From Algoriphagus limi (GTDB lineage Bacteria > Bacteroidota > Bacteroidia > Cytophagales > Cyclobacteriaceae): a stretch of 64,000 bases of DNA. A program made the translations under genes and the position numbers. The notes below the pieces were generated by a model. That model was not told the DNA's origin and ran no database searches. It was given only the letters and a program-made list of their open reading frames with translations. Where the stretch lies: assembly GCF_024919275.1 (NCBI RefSeq), contig NZ_JANWGH010000001.1, positions 992,001-1,056,000 of the forward strand, read 5' to 3'. This document shows positions 26,439-34,910 of this stretch, piece by piece (position 1 is the first letter of the stretch; every line of letters starts with the position of its first letter).

Positions 26439-27707
26439 ATGAGATACGCCTTTTGGACAATTATCCTGTTTCAGCTCCTTTTCATTGCTTGTTCAAGTCC
26501 AACAGAAACTTCCACACTCCTTTTTGATAATGCTGCCAGAAACCGAGTAGACAGTACTTTAAATGCTTTTGTGCAAGCTGGAAAAGTGGCTGGTATTTCT
26601 GCTTTGATTTATGAAAAGGGAGAAGAAAGATATTTTCAGGCTTTTGGCTATGCTGATCGTGAGCAACAAAAACCTATGACTCGTGAAACCATGGTTCAGA
26701 TTTATTCCATGACAAAACCGATTACTGGGACAGCATTAATGAAGCTTTATGAAAGGGGAATATTTGAACTGGATGATCCGCTTGAAAAACATCTGCCCGA
26801 ATTCTCTAACATGAAGGTGTATCAAGGGGTGGATGAAAATGGAGAAATGATACTTTCTGAAGCAGATCGATCAATTACAGTTAGGGATATCACAAGACAT
26901 ACTGCAGGCTTTCCTAACAGGGATAATATTCCCGGTTTGAGTGAAGTCATGAGAGAAAAAGATGCTCGGAATTATAACAACACATTGGCGAGCATGGCAG
27001 AAAAAATCGGGAGCACTCCCCTATGGTTTCAGCCGGGAACCCAATGGGAATATGGTTTATGCGTGGATGTTCAGGCCTATTTGGTAGAAAAGCTTTCAGG
27101 AATGCCCTATGGAGAATTCTTACAAAAGGAAGTTTTGGATCCGCTCGAGATGAATGAAACCATGTATTTCGTCCCAGAGGAATATCGGGATCGAATGGCC
27201 GCTGTTTACGAAAGGCAAACTGATGGAACATTGGCACGCCAAAATGATTCTATCGCTTATCGATTCAGCTATAATCATTGGCCATTAACCCCCGGAGGAT
27301 TTGGATTGAGTAGTACCATCGATGATTACCTGAAATTTACCAAAATGCTATTGAATGAAGGAAAGCATGGAGATCAAATAATACTTGAGCCTTCCACGGT
27401 TGAATTAATGCGGACAAATCACCTTCCAGATTCAATAAAGGAAAGATCTTGGTTACCACATCGAGGACAGGTCGGTTTTGGGATTGATTTTGCAGTACGA
27501 ATTGCACCGCCTCAAGATGCACAGGAAAATCAAGGGAACGTAGGAGAATTCTTTTGGGACGGGGCTTTGAGTACTCTTTTCTTTATTGATCCGGAGAATG
27601 AGTTGATTGCCATCATGTTTGTCCAACTTACCCCCTACGATGGTATTGGCCTTCACAAAGCATTCCGAGATGCGGTTTACGGTCCTTGGAAACCCGCCGC
27701 TAATTAA
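26439..27707 (+). CDS. Serine hydrolase, beta-lactamase family, lipoprotein
   Basis: The 422-residue protein starts with a lipoprotein signal (lipobox FIAC, Cys18). The nucleophile motif SMTK (Ser90, Lys93) appears as IYSMTKPITG, the form found in EstB-type carboxylesterases of the class C beta-lactamase fold. The tyrosine motif is probably in WEYGLCVDVQ (near 206), and the C-terminal part holds FFWDGALSTLFF in place of the usual HxG/KTG motif. It is anchored at the cell envelope and is more likely an esterase or peptidase than a true beta-lactamase. It is not closely similar to the serine hydrolase at the left end of the window. Confidence 0.87.
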   Translation: MRYAFWTIILFQLLFIACSSPTETSTLLFDNAARNRVDSTLNAFVQAGKVAGISALIYEKGEERYFQAFGYADREQQKPMTRETMVQIYSMTKPITGTALMKLYERGIFELDDPLEKHLPEFSNMKVYQGVDENGEMILSEADRSITVRDITRHTAGFPNRDNIPGLSEVMREKDARNYNNTLASMAEKIGSTPLWFQPGTQWEYGLCVDVQAYLVEKLSGMPYGEFLQKEVLDPLEMNETMYFVPEEYRDRMAAVYERQTDGTLARQNDSIAYRFSYNHWPLTPGGFGLSSTIDDYLKFTKMLLNEGKHGDQIILEPSTVELMRTNHLPDSIKERSWLPHRGQVGFGIDFAVRIAPPQDAQENQGNVGEFFWDGALSTLFFIDPENELIAIMFVQLTPYDGIGLHKAFRDAVYGPWKPAAN

Positions 27708-27728
27708 ATTCTAAAACCTTCTACAAGA

Positions 27729-27759
27729 TTTGCATGTTACGATGCTGTAGTTAACTTTG
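27729..27759 (+). promoter_or_regulatory. Promoter of the his leader and operon
   Basis: TTTG (27729-27732), a 19-bp spacer and TAACTTTG (27752-27759) match the published Bacteroidota pattern (TTTG at -33, TAnnTTTG at -7) exactly. The transcript would start within about 5 bp of the leader ATG at 27769, leaving almost no 5' untranslated region. Confidence 0.7.
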
Positions 27760-27768
27760 TCGGAACGA

Positions 27769-27852
27769 ATGAACGCTCAGGCTAAAAATATCGCCATTTT
27801 TTGCTCACATCACCATCAGGTGCATGTGCACCATTTCCATCATTCCTCTTGA
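27769..27852 (+). CDS. hisL: Histidine-rich leader peptide of the his operon
   Basis: A 27-codon frame reads MNAQAKNIAIFC followed by SHHHQVHVHHFHHSS. Eight of its last fourteen residues are histidine (14-16, 19, 21, 22, 24, 25). It ends in TGA 102 bp before hisG, the first gene of histidine biosynthesis. A promoter match lies just upstream and a terminator-like hairpin just downstream. This is the arrangement of ribosome-mediated attenuation, in which lack of charged tRNA-His stalls the ribosome on the His codons and changes RNA folding. The peptide itself probably has no function. Sequence similarity to the enterobacterial HisL is limited to the His run. Confidence 0.85.
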   Translation: MNAQAKNIAIFCSHHHQVHVHHFHHSS

Positions 27853-27907
27853 GGAGGAATAAGATTACACCCAAGCCGGTGACGTCACAATCCAGGATTG
27901 GACTTTT
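27842..27907 (+). promoter_or_regulatory. his operon attenuator region
   Basis: Just past the His codons ATTCCTC (27842-27848) can pair with GAGGAAT (27854-27860), enclosing the leader stop codon. Further on, GTCACAATCC (27884-27893) pairs with GGATTGGAC (27895-27903) with one bulged A, followed by TTTT (27904-27907), a weak terminator-like structure. GGTGA (27878-27882) and TCACC (27907-27911) can extend the stem. Within the His codons GGTGC/GCACC (27819-27823, 27828-27832) also forms a hairpin. Which pairings act as terminator and antiterminator needs folding calculations. Confidence 0.55.
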
Positions 27908-27954
27908 CACCAAAAATCATTCATCAAGTTTATTTCTTAGCGTAATTTAGACTC

Positions 27955-28815
27955 ATGGAAAAAATAATCCGTATCGCTGTCCAAAAAAGCGGACGTTTAT
28001 CCGATGATTCTTTGAAATTGATCAAAGAATGCGGGATCAAATTTTATAATGGAACAGGAAAGCTAAAATCAACCTCTACGAATTTTCCTATTGAATTTTT
28101 GTTTCTCCGAGACGATGATATACCTGGCTATGTAGCTGATGGTGTAGCTGATCTCGGAATTGTGGGAGAAAACGAATTGGTCGAAAAAGACAAAAAAGTA
28201 AAAACCCTCAAAAAACTTGGCTTCTCAAAATGTCGCCTATCACTAGCTATTCCAAAAGGTCAAACCTATTCCGGCCTATCTTATTTTGAAGGAAAAAATA
28301 TAGCGACATCCTACCCAAAGATTTTGGGAGATTACCTTGAAAAAGAGGGAATCAATGCTGAAATCCATGAAATCAGTGGATCTGTAGAAATCGCACCTAG
28401 TATTGGTTTGGCTGAAGGAATCTGTGACATCGTCAGCTCGGGATCAACCTTGATGATGAACGGGCTCAAGGAAGTGGAAGAAATCTTTACCTCAGAAGCA
28501 GTCCTCATTGCCAATGAAAACCTAGAAAATTGGAAACAGGAGATTGTTGAAAAACTCTTATTCCGAATCAATGCCGTACAGAAGGGAAAAAGCAACAAAT
28601 ACGTCCTTTTAAACGCCCCAAATCATGCCTTAGATAAAATCATAAACTTGATCCCAGGGATGCGTAGCCCTACCATTTTGCCTTTGGCTCAAGAAGGTTG
28701 GTCTTCTGTTCATTCAGTTTTGAATGAGGATCAGTTTTGGGAAAATATAGAGGAATTACGGGCAGCAGGTGCTGAAGGCATCTTGGTGGTTCCAATTGAA
28801 AAAATGGTGATATAA
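27955..28815 (+). CDS. hisG: ATP phosphoribosyltransferase, long form
   Basis: HisG joins ATP and PRPP in the first step of histidine synthesis. The 286-residue length is that of the long (HisG_L) form with a C-terminal regulatory domain. The N-terminal motif IRIAVQKSGRLSDDSLKL, DLGIVGENELVE and the PRPP-binding segment ICDIVSSGSTLMMNGL are characteristic. The C-terminal 75 residues (NHALDKIINLIPGMRSPTILPL onward, read in parts) form the histidine-feedback domain. So both enzyme feedback and a His leader appear to control this pathway. hisD follows 33 bp later. Confidence 0.97.
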   Translation: MEKIIRIAVQKSGRLSDDSLKLIKECGIKFYNGTGKLKSTSTNFPIEFLFLRDDDIPGYVADGVADLGIVGENELVEKDKKVKTLKKLGFSKCRLSLAIPKGQTYSGLSYFEGKNIATSYPKILGDYLEKEGINAEIHEISGSVEIAPSIGLAEGICDIVSSGSTLMMNGLKEVEEIFTSEAVLIANENLENWKQEIVEKLLFRINAVQKGKSNKYVLLNAPNHALDKIINLIPGMRSPTILPLAQEGWSSVHSVLNEDQFWENIEELRAAGAEGILVVPIEKMVI

Positions 28816-28848
28816 ATTCAAATAAACTCCAACGTAAAAAATTGACGG

Positions 28849-30141
28849 ATGAAAATTCTCCTCAACCCAGATAGTTCTACTTGGAAAGAAGAATTGGCAA
28901 GGCCAGTTTTTAAAACCAAAAAAATAAATCGTATCGTCAAACCAATTCTTCGAAAAGTTAGAAGAAATGGGGACAAGGCTTTGATCAAATATGCCTATGA
29001 ATTTGATCATGTCGAATTGGACAATTTACAAGTAGATCAAACTGAAATTAAAGAAGCTACAGCCGCTCTTCCAAGCGATTTGAAGGAGGCAATTTTGGTG
29101 GCTAAGAAAAATATAAAGCGATTTCATGCTGCCCAAGCTCAACCTGAATTGGTTGAGGAACTTATGCCTGGTGTGGTTTGCAGAAGAAAAAGTGTGCCTA
29201 TTCAGCGAGTTGGGCTATATATCCCAGGCGGAACAGCTCCCCTTTTTAGTACGGTCTTGATGCTTGGAATCCCAGCTAAACTCGCTGGATGCAAGGAAAT
29301 TGTGCTTTGTACGCCACCAAATGAAGAGGGTAAAATTCATCCGGCTATTTTATTTACAGCAGACCTAATCGGAATCCATAAAATCATCAAATCCGGAGGA
29401 GCTCAGGCAATTGCTGCTATGACTTTTGGGACAGAATCCGTTCCACAAGTGGATAAGATTTTTGGACCTGGAAATCAATTTGTGACAGCAGCTAAGCAAC
29501 TAGCCACCAACTTCGGGGTAGCAATTGATATGCCTGCAGGACCTTCTGAGGTTTTGGTTTATGCCGATGATACGGCTATTCCCGCATTCGTGGCGGCTGA
29601 CTTACTCTCTCAAGCAGAACATGGAGTGGATTCCCAAGTCGTGTTAGTGACGCATAGCCAGAAGTTTGCGAAAAAGGTTACAAAGGAAATAGAAGAGCAA
29701 CTAAAGCAGCTTCCAAGAAAGGATATCGCTAAAAAATCACTGGAAAATTCAGTAGCGATAGTTTTGGATGATTTAGAAACAGCTCTTGATTTGATTAATT
29801 TCTATGCACCGGAGCACCTTATTATCAGCGTGGAACAAGAGGAAGAAGCTGTACAGGGAATCGTGAATGCAGGCTCAGTATTTATTGGAAAATATACACC
29901 TGAATCTGTGGGAGATTATGCCTCAGGAACAAATCATACGCTTCCCACCTACGGTTATGCCAGAAACTATAGCGGTGTTTCCTTAGACAGTTTTGTTAAG
30001 AAAATCACCTATCAAAAATTGAGTCCTGAGGGACTAAAAAATCTTGGACCAACTGTAGAAGTGATGGCTCGAGAAGAATTATTGGAAGCACATAAAAATG
30101 CTGTCACAATTCGACTTAACTACCTGAAAAAGAATTCCTAA
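28849..30141 (+). CDS. hisD: Histidinol dehydrogenase
   Basis: HisD oxidises L-histidinol to L-histidine in two NAD-dependent steps using zinc. The 430-residue protein has VGLYIPGGTAPLFSTVLML, the family signature region QAIAAMTFGTESVPQVDKIFGPGN, DMPAGPSEVLV, the zinc/catalytic segments LLSQAEHGVDSQ and NFYAPEHLII, and GDYASGTNHTLPT. Its TAA stop shares its last base with the ATG of hisC (30141), so translation is probably coupled. Confidence 0.98.
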   Translation: MKILLNPDSSTWKEELARPVFKTKKINRIVKPILRKVRRNGDKALIKYAYEFDHVELDNLQVDQTEIKEATAALPSDLKEAILVAKKNIKRFHAAQAQPELVEELMPGVVCRRKSVPIQRVGLYIPGGTAPLFSTVLMLGIPAKLAGCKEIVLCTPPNEEGKIHPAILFTADLIGIHKIIKSGGAQAIAAMTFGTESVPQVDKIFGPGNQFVTAAKQLATNFGVAIDMPAGPSEVLVYADDTAIPAFVAADLLSQAEHGVDSQVVLVTHSQKFAKKVTKEIEEQLKQLPRKDIAKKSLENSVAIVLDDLETALDLINFYAPEHLIISVEQEEEAVQGIVNAGSVFIGKYTPESVGDYASGTNHTLPTYGYARNYSGVSLDSFVKKITYQKLSPEGLKNLGPTVEVMAREELLEAHKNAVTIRLNYLKKNS

Positions 30142-31211
30142 TGGTATTTGATCTAAATTCTTTACTTAGGCCTCATATTGCTTCTTTGAAGCCCTACACT
30201 TCTGCAAGGGATGAATACACCGGCAAGGAAGGAATCTTCTTGGATGCCAATGAAAACCCATTAGGATCGGCTACAGATGAAGACTTCAATCGCTACCCAG
30301 ATCCGTATCAATGGGAGATCAAAAATCAGCTCTCAAAAATCAAGAATGTTCGACCTGAACAGATCTTTTTGGGGAATGGATCCGATGAGGCGATTGATCT
30401 TTTGTTTCGGGCGTTTTGCAACCCAGGAAAGGATAATGTAATTCTTCTGCCTCCTACCTACGGAATGTATGAGGTCAGCGCATCTATCAATGATGTGGAT
30501 ACCAACAAGGTTTCTCTGACAGAAGATTTTCAGTTAGATTCTGAAAAGGTTCTTAAAGAGGTAGACGAACATACCAAAATCATCTTTATCTGCTCTCCCA
30601 ATAATCCAAGCGGAAATAAAATTGATCGGAATTCGATATACAAAATCCTAGATCAATTCCAGGGCTTGGTGGTTATTGATGAGGCTTACATTGATTTCAA
30701 TGATGAGCCAAGCTTTACTCAAGATTTGGATATCTATCCCAATCTTTTGGTGATGCAGACACTTTCAAAAGCCTGGGGATTAGCTTCACTTCGCCTAGGA
30801 ATGGCTTTCGCCTCGGAAGAATTGATTCGAATTCTTAACCGAATCAAGCCTCCATACAATATATCCGGACTAACTCAGGAATATGTCCTCAAAGCGCTTC
30901 AGAACGAAAAGAAAGTGCGATCCATGATTCAGACCATCCTTGATGAAAAGGAAAGACTGGAAAAGGAATTGGAAAAGCTGGATTTTGTTCAAAAAGTATA
31001 TCCATCCAATGCCAATTTCTTCTTGGTGAAAGTTCCTCAGGCAACTGATTTCTATAATCATTTGATCAATCACAAAATCATTGTGCGAAACCGGTCCAAA
31101 GTTCAGCTTTGTGAGGATTGCTTAAGAATTACCATTGGGACAAAAGATGAAAACCAAGCCTTGATAAATGCTATGAAAAAAGTGTCTAAGGAAATCGGGA
31201 TTCAGAATTAA
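30141..31211 (+). CDS. hisC: Histidinol-phosphate aminotransferase
   Basis: The 356-residue fold type I PLP enzyme carries FLDANENPLG near the N-terminus, FLGNGSDEAIDLL, CSPNNPSGN, VIDEAYIDF and the PLP-lysine segment TLSKAWGLASLRLGMA. It transfers an amino group from glutamate to imidazole acetol phosphate. It starts on the last base of the hisD stop codon and is followed 16 bp later by hisB. The position between hisD and hisB excludes the other class II aminotransferase roles this fold can have. Confidence 0.97.
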   Translation: MVFDLNSLLRPHIASLKPYTSARDEYTGKEGIFLDANENPLGSATDEDFNRYPDPYQWEIKNQLSKIKNVRPEQIFLGNGSDEAIDLLFRAFCNPGKDNVILLPPTYGMYEVSASINDVDTNKVSLTEDFQLDSEKVLKEVDEHTKIIFICSPNNPSGNKIDRNSIYKILDQFQGLVVIDEAYIDFNDEPSFTQDLDIYPNLLVMQTLSKAWGLASLRLGMAFASEELIRILNRIKPPYNISGLTQEYVLKALQNEKKVRSMIQTILDEKERLEKELEKLDFVQKVYPSNANFFLVKVPQATDFYNHLINHKIIVRNRSKVQLCEDCLRITIGTKDENQALINAMKKVSKEIGIQN

Positions 31212-31227
31212 ATAAAAAAGGATTTTG

Positions 31228-32325
31228 ATGAAAAAGAAAGTATTGTTTATAGATCGGGATGGGACTATTATCAAAGAGCCCCCAACTGACCATCAGGTGG
31301 ACAGCCTAGAAAAGTTGGAATTCATCCCAAAGGCCATATCCAATCTTCGAAAAATTGCCGAGGAGACGGATTACCATTTAGTTATGGTTACAAATCAAGA
31401 TGGTTTGGGAACTGATTCTTTTCCGGAACAGGACTTTTGGCCCGCTCAATACAAAATGTTAAAAACCCTGGAACAGGAAAATGTTTTATTCAAAGCTATC
31501 CATGTGGACCGCTCTTTCGAACATGAAAATGCACCCACTCGCAAACCACGAACAGGAATGCTGGAAGAGTATTTTTCTGATGAATATGATTTGGCAAATT
31601 CCTTTGTTATCGGAGATCGGGTAACTGACATTCAGTTGGCTCAAAATTTGGGTTCTCAGGCCATATTTTTGGGAGAATCACACGAAGATGCTGCACTTTC
31701 AACCTATGATTGGGACGAAATCTACCAGTTTCTGAAAATGCCTCCGCGCAAAGCCTCGGTGATAAGGACGACTTCAGAAACTGACATTCGAATAAATCTC
31801 AATTTGGACGGAAGTGGAAAATGCAAAATCAACACAGGCTTGAGCTTTTTTGATCACATGCTTGAGCAGCTTGGAAAACATGGGGCTACCGATTTGGAGA
31901 TTGAAGTGAATGGTGACCTCCACATCGATGAGCATCATACGATAGAAGATACTGCTTTGGCTCTGGGAGAAGCCTATTTAAAGGCTTTAGGGGACAAAAA
32001 AGGCATTTATCGATATGGTTTCTTATTGCCGATGGATGATGCGCTCGCACAGGTGGCTATTGACTTTGGGGGAAGACCTTGGTTGGTTTGGGATGCAGAA
32101 TTTAAGCGAGAAAAAATCGGGGACATGCCTACGGAGATGTTTTACCATTTCTTCAAATCATTCTCAGATACAGCTAAATGTAACCTCAATATCAAAGTCG
32201 AAGGAAATAATGAACACCATAAAATTGAGGCAATATTCAAAGGCTTGGCTAGAGCTATCAAAATGGCAGTGAAAAGAGATCCTCAAACTATAAATCAACT
32301 CCCAAGTACAAAAGGAATTCTTTGA
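31228..32325 (+). CDS. hisB: Bifunctional histidinol phosphatase / imidazoleglycerol-phosphate dehydratase
   Basis: The 365-residue protein fuses a HAD-family phosphatase (residues 1-165, motif FIDRDGTI, later [13 protein letters not shown]) to an IGPD dehydratase (about 175-365, with [29 protein letters not shown] and the manganese-binding [14 protein letters not shown]). Together they catalyse two non-adjacent steps of the pathway. ATG at 31228 is preferred to the TTG directly before it. This is the last his gene here; downstream is an unrelated TPR lipoprotein gene, so hisH, hisA, hisF and hisI must lie elsewhere. Confidence 0.97.
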   Translation: MKKKVLFIDRDGTIIKEPPTDHQVDSLEKLEFIPKAISNLRKIAEETDYHLVMVTNQDGLGTDSFPEQDFWPAQYKMLKTLEQENVLFKAIHVDRSFEHENAPTRKPRTGMLEEYFSDEYDLANSFVIGDRVTDIQLAQNLGSQAIFLGESHEDAALSTYDWDEIYQFLKMPPRKASVIRTTSETDIRINLNLDGSGKCKINTGLSFFDHMLEQLGKHGATDLEIEVNGDLHIDEHHTIEDTALALGEAYLKALGDKKGIYRYGFLLPMDDALAQVAIDFGGRPWLVWDAEFKREKIGDMPTEMFYHFFKSFSDTAKCNLNIKVEGNNEHHKIEAIFKGLARAIKMAVKRDPQTINQLPSTKGIL

Positions 32326-32392
32326 TTGGTAGTCGGGTTTGAAAAATTGTTAAATGACTTTTTTTCAAACCCATTTTTTTGTTTCTTTCGTT

Positions 32393-33190
32393 ATGCTACG
32401 AAAAATTAATATATCAGCCTTTATTTTTCTGTTCCTGGTATTTACATCTTGTCGATCAGAGCTTTATGAGGCCGAGCAATTATTTTTGGACAAACAATAC
32501 GAAAGGGCGATCAGCAATTTAAATACCTACCTATTTTTTAATGTAACGGATATTAAGGCATTTCACCTTCGAGCACGCTCTTATGAAGAGATGGGAAGAA
32601 TTCAGGACGCATTAGAAGATTATGAACGAATTATTTCCCTGAATCCAGAATATGCGCAAGCTCATGCCGGCATCGGGAAAATCCTTTTTAATCAAAAACA
32701 ATACAAAGAAGCAGAGCTTCGCTTATTACGGGCTGCAAAATATGATCCAGCGGATTTCGATATTCTGTACCTCTTGGGAAGAGCTTTGCTCCAAAATAAA
32801 AATTACTCCCTAGCGGAGGAGTTTTTCCAAAAAGCAAAGGAATTGAATGATCAGCATGCACGACTTCATTTTTATCTAGGAATGGCAAGGGCTTACCGCG
32901 GAGATGTTTTGGGCTGTGCAGCTTCTTTTAATCAATACGTCAAACTAGAACCAGATAACTTGGTTGGTCGGTACAATCGAGGTTTTGCCTTGATGAAAGT
33001 AGGTTACTTGGAATGGGCTTTGGAAGATTTTGAAGCCGTTTTGAAGAAATATCCAGACCACTTGGAGGCACTGGCAAAAAAAGGAATTTGCTTAGCTCAA
33101 ATGGGAAATACCGAAGGTTGCCAATATATCCAAGAAGCAGCTTCTCAAGGTTCTGATTACGCTTTAAATCATTTAGATCTCTGTTCTTAA
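32393..33190 (+). CDS. TPR-repeat lipoprotein
   Basis: The start at 32393 gives 265 residues opening MLRKINISAFIFLFLVFTSC, a lipoprotein signal with lipobox FTSC (Cys20). The 13 residues from an upstream ATG at 32354 would spoil it. At least five tetratricopeptide repeats follow, for example AFHLRARSYEEMGRIQDALEDYERI (read in parts), AQAHAGIGKILFNQKQYKEAE and GRYNRGFALMKVGYLEWALEDF. TPR lipoproteins act as protein-binding scaffolds in the envelope; the partner is unknown. Its TAA stop overlaps the stop of the convergent ATP-grasp gene by three bases. Confidence 0.85.
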   Translation: MLRKINISAFIFLFLVFTSCRSELYEAEQLFLDKQYERAISNLNTYLFFNVTDIKAFHLRARSYEEMGRIQDALEDYERIISLNPEYAQAHAGIGKILFNQKQYKEAELRLLRAAKYDPADFDILYLLGRALLQNKNYSLAEEFFQKAKELNDQHARLHFYLGMARAYRGDVLGCAASFNQYVKLEPDNLVGRYNRGFALMKVGYLEWALEDFEAVLKKYPDHLEALAKKGICLAQMGNTEGCQYIQEAASQGSDYALNHLDLCS

Positions 33191-34065
33191 GAAAGCCTTT
33201 GGTTTATTGCAGCTCTATAATTTGGAATAGCTTCGCCTGTTAATCCCAGAAACAGATAAGGCTCAATCAGTTCCAATTCCATTAAATAGAACTCCCCAGC
33301 TATTTCCACACCATCAACTCTAGCATAAAGGGAATTTGATGCAAATTGCTCCACGAAGCGCTGAGCGATTTGAAGAATTTTGTTGCTTGGCTGAATCACT
33401 TGGATCGTTCCCCCGAAGTAATGCTGAACTCGGAAATCCTCCTTTTTTGGAGTTTTCAAAACCGCATGAGAAAATTTCCCATTAAAGAAAATCAAGGAAT
33501 ACTCCCCTATTTCAGCTACTTCCTTTACAAATGGCTGAACGATGAAAGCTTCTTCTTTTAAAAGCTCCTCAAGCTTTCCTGCGTACTCTTTCCAATTTTC
33601 TTCAGAAATTTTAAAAGTATTTTTCGCTCCACCACTGACCAAAGGTTTAACTACAGTCCAACCTGATTTCATTTCTTTTTTGATTTGGGAAAAGTCTGGT
33701 TTTGATCCTTTTTCCAAGACAAATCCTGAAATAACCGGAAAACCTTTCTCCGCCATTTCAATCAAATAGCGTTTATTACTATTCCATCGAATGGTTTTAA
33801 TATCATTTAGGACTGGAATTTTTAGCGATTCAATTCGGTCCAACCAATCCAAAAATTCAGGATAGTAATCGAAATAATCCCAAACAGATTTAATTAAAAG
33901 AGCATCAAATTCTTCCCATTGAACCTTAGGATCAGACCATGGTAGAATTTCATTTTCAAAACCTAAATCCTTTAAAATCCCAGAAAGAATTTGATCCTCA
34001 TCGATGGTATTTGCATCGTATGCACCTGTAGAAATGTAGCTAACTATTCCAATCTTCTTTTTCAT
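33187..34065 (-). CDS. ATP-grasp ligase-like protein (RimK/DcsG type)
   Basis: The 292-residue product from the ATG complementary to 34063-34065 (MKKKIGIVSYIS) has an ATP-grasp layout. An N-terminal pre-grasp domain contains LIKSVWDYFDYY. The central domain has GWTVVKPLVSGGAKNTF (P-loop-like glycine segment and lysine) and EAFIVQPFVKEV, and the metal and ATP ligands fall in ARVDGVEIAGEFYLMELELIEPYL. Such proteins join a carboxylate to an amine or hydroxyl group using ATP. The closest named relatives I recall are the cycloserine cyclo-ligase DcsG and glutathione-synthetase-like enzymes. Substrate unknown, and no biosynthetic cluster surrounds it. Confidence 0.75.
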   Translation of the reverse strand: MKKKIGIVSYISTGAYDANTIDEDQILSGILKDLGFENEILPWSDPKVQWEEFDALLIKSVWDYFDYYPEFLDWLDRIESLKIPVLNDIKTIRWNSNKRYLIEMAEKGFPVISGFVLEKGSKPDFSQIKKEMKSGWTVVKPLVSGGAKNTFKISEENWKEYAGKLEELLKEEAFIVQPFVKEVAEIGEYSLIFFNGKFSHAVLKTPKKEDFRVQHYFGGTIQVIQPSNKILQIAQRFVEQFASNSLYARVDGVEIAGEFYLMELELIEPYLFLGLTGEAIPNYRAAINQRLS

Positions 34066-34080
34066 ATTCCTATTTTGCCC

Positions 34081-34088
34081 CAAAAATA
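34081..34088 (-). promoter_or_regulatory. Candidate -7 box for the ATP-grasp gene
   Basis: The minus strand reads TATTTTTG here, matching TAnnTTTG. It lies about 15 bp before the preferred start codon. An inverted repeat CTATTTT/AAAATAG (34070-34076, 34083-34089) overlaps it. No convincing -33 element at normal spacing. Confidence 0.3.
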
Positions 34089-34140
34089 GCCTTTAACCAA
34101 TTTTTGTATAGACCATTCTTCAAAAACCGAGACGAAGGTT

Positions 34141-34148
34141 TACTTTTG
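34141..34148 (+). promoter_or_regulatory. Candidate -7 box for the GT2 gene
   Basis: TACTTTTG matches TAnnTTTG 15 bp before the ATG at 34164. It supports that ATG over an upstream TTG at 34104, which would lie ahead of the transcript start. Confidence 0.35.
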
Positions 34149-34163
34149 AGCACTGCAAAAAAT

Positions 34164-34910
34164 ATGGAACATCGAAAGCTAGTCATTATCCCTACCTTCA
34201 ATGAAAAAGAAAACATTGTAGACATGATTCAGACAGTCATGGGATTGTCTGGGGATTTTGAACTATTGGTGATTGATGATGCATCTCCGGATGGCACAGC
34301 CGAATTGGTAAAAGAGCAGCAGAAAAGCTTTGCTTACCGTCTGCATTTAATTCACCGGAAAGGAAAATTAGGACTTGGAACAGCCTATATCACTGGATTT
34401 AAATGGGCTTTGAACCATGGCTATGATTATATTTTTGAAATGGATGCTGATTTTTCACATGATCCAAAAGACCTCGTGAGACTTTATGAGGCTTGTGCAC
34501 AGGAAGGTTTTGATATGGCTATTGGTAGTCGCTATATCACCGGGGTCAATGTGGTCAACTGGCCTATGGGTAGAGTTTTAATGTCCTATTTTGCTTCGGT
34601 CTATGTCCGGTTTATCACTGGCTTGCCTATCAATGATGCTACTGCAGGTTTTAAATGCTACCATCGTTCTGTTTTAGCAGGGATTAAACTTGATGAGATT
34701 AAGTTTATTGGCTACGCTTTTCAAATCGAAATGAAATTCACCGCCTGGAAATTGGGATTCAAAATCAAAGAGGTACCCATCATTTTTACAGACCGAACGA
34801 AAGGCACCTCAAAAATGAGTAAAGGGATTTTTAAAGAGGCCGTGTTCGGAGTGATTTGGATGAAGATTAAAAGTATTTTCTCACCCTATAAGCTTAATCA
34901 AAGCGTATAG
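34164..34910 (+). CDS. Polyprenol-monophosphomannose synthase-like glycosyltransferase (GT2)
   Basis: From ATG 34164 the protein has 248 residues and opens MEHRKLVIIPTFNEKENI, the normal start of DPM1-like GT2 enzymes. VIDDASPDGT, EMDADFSHDPKDL (D-x-D metal site) and a SRYITG segment follow. The C-terminal PIIFTDRTKGTSKMS is the family-typical R-x-x-G-x-S-K motif. Such enzymes transfer mannose or a related sugar from a nucleotide donor to polyprenyl phosphate at the inner membrane. There is no transmembrane extension, so it is the soluble, single-domain form. Its 3' end overlaps the convergent permease gene by 17 bp. Confidence 0.9.
   Translation: MEHRKLVIIPTFNEKENIVDMIQTVMGLSGDFELLVIDDASPDGTAELVKEQQKSFAYRLHLIHRKGKLGLGTAYITGFKWALNHGYDYIFEMDADFSHDPKDLVRLYEACAQEGFDMAIGSRYITGVNVVNWPMGRVLMSYFASVYVRFITGLPINDATAGFKCYHRSVLAGIKLDEIKFIGYAFQIEMKFTAWKLGFKIKEVPIIFTDRTKGTSKMSKGIFKEAVFGVIWMKIKSIFSPYKLNQSV

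Noticed and set aside
34104-34163. TTG start giving a longer GT2 protein
   Set aside because: The extra residues have no family counterpart and a -7 box lies within this stretch at 34141-34148.
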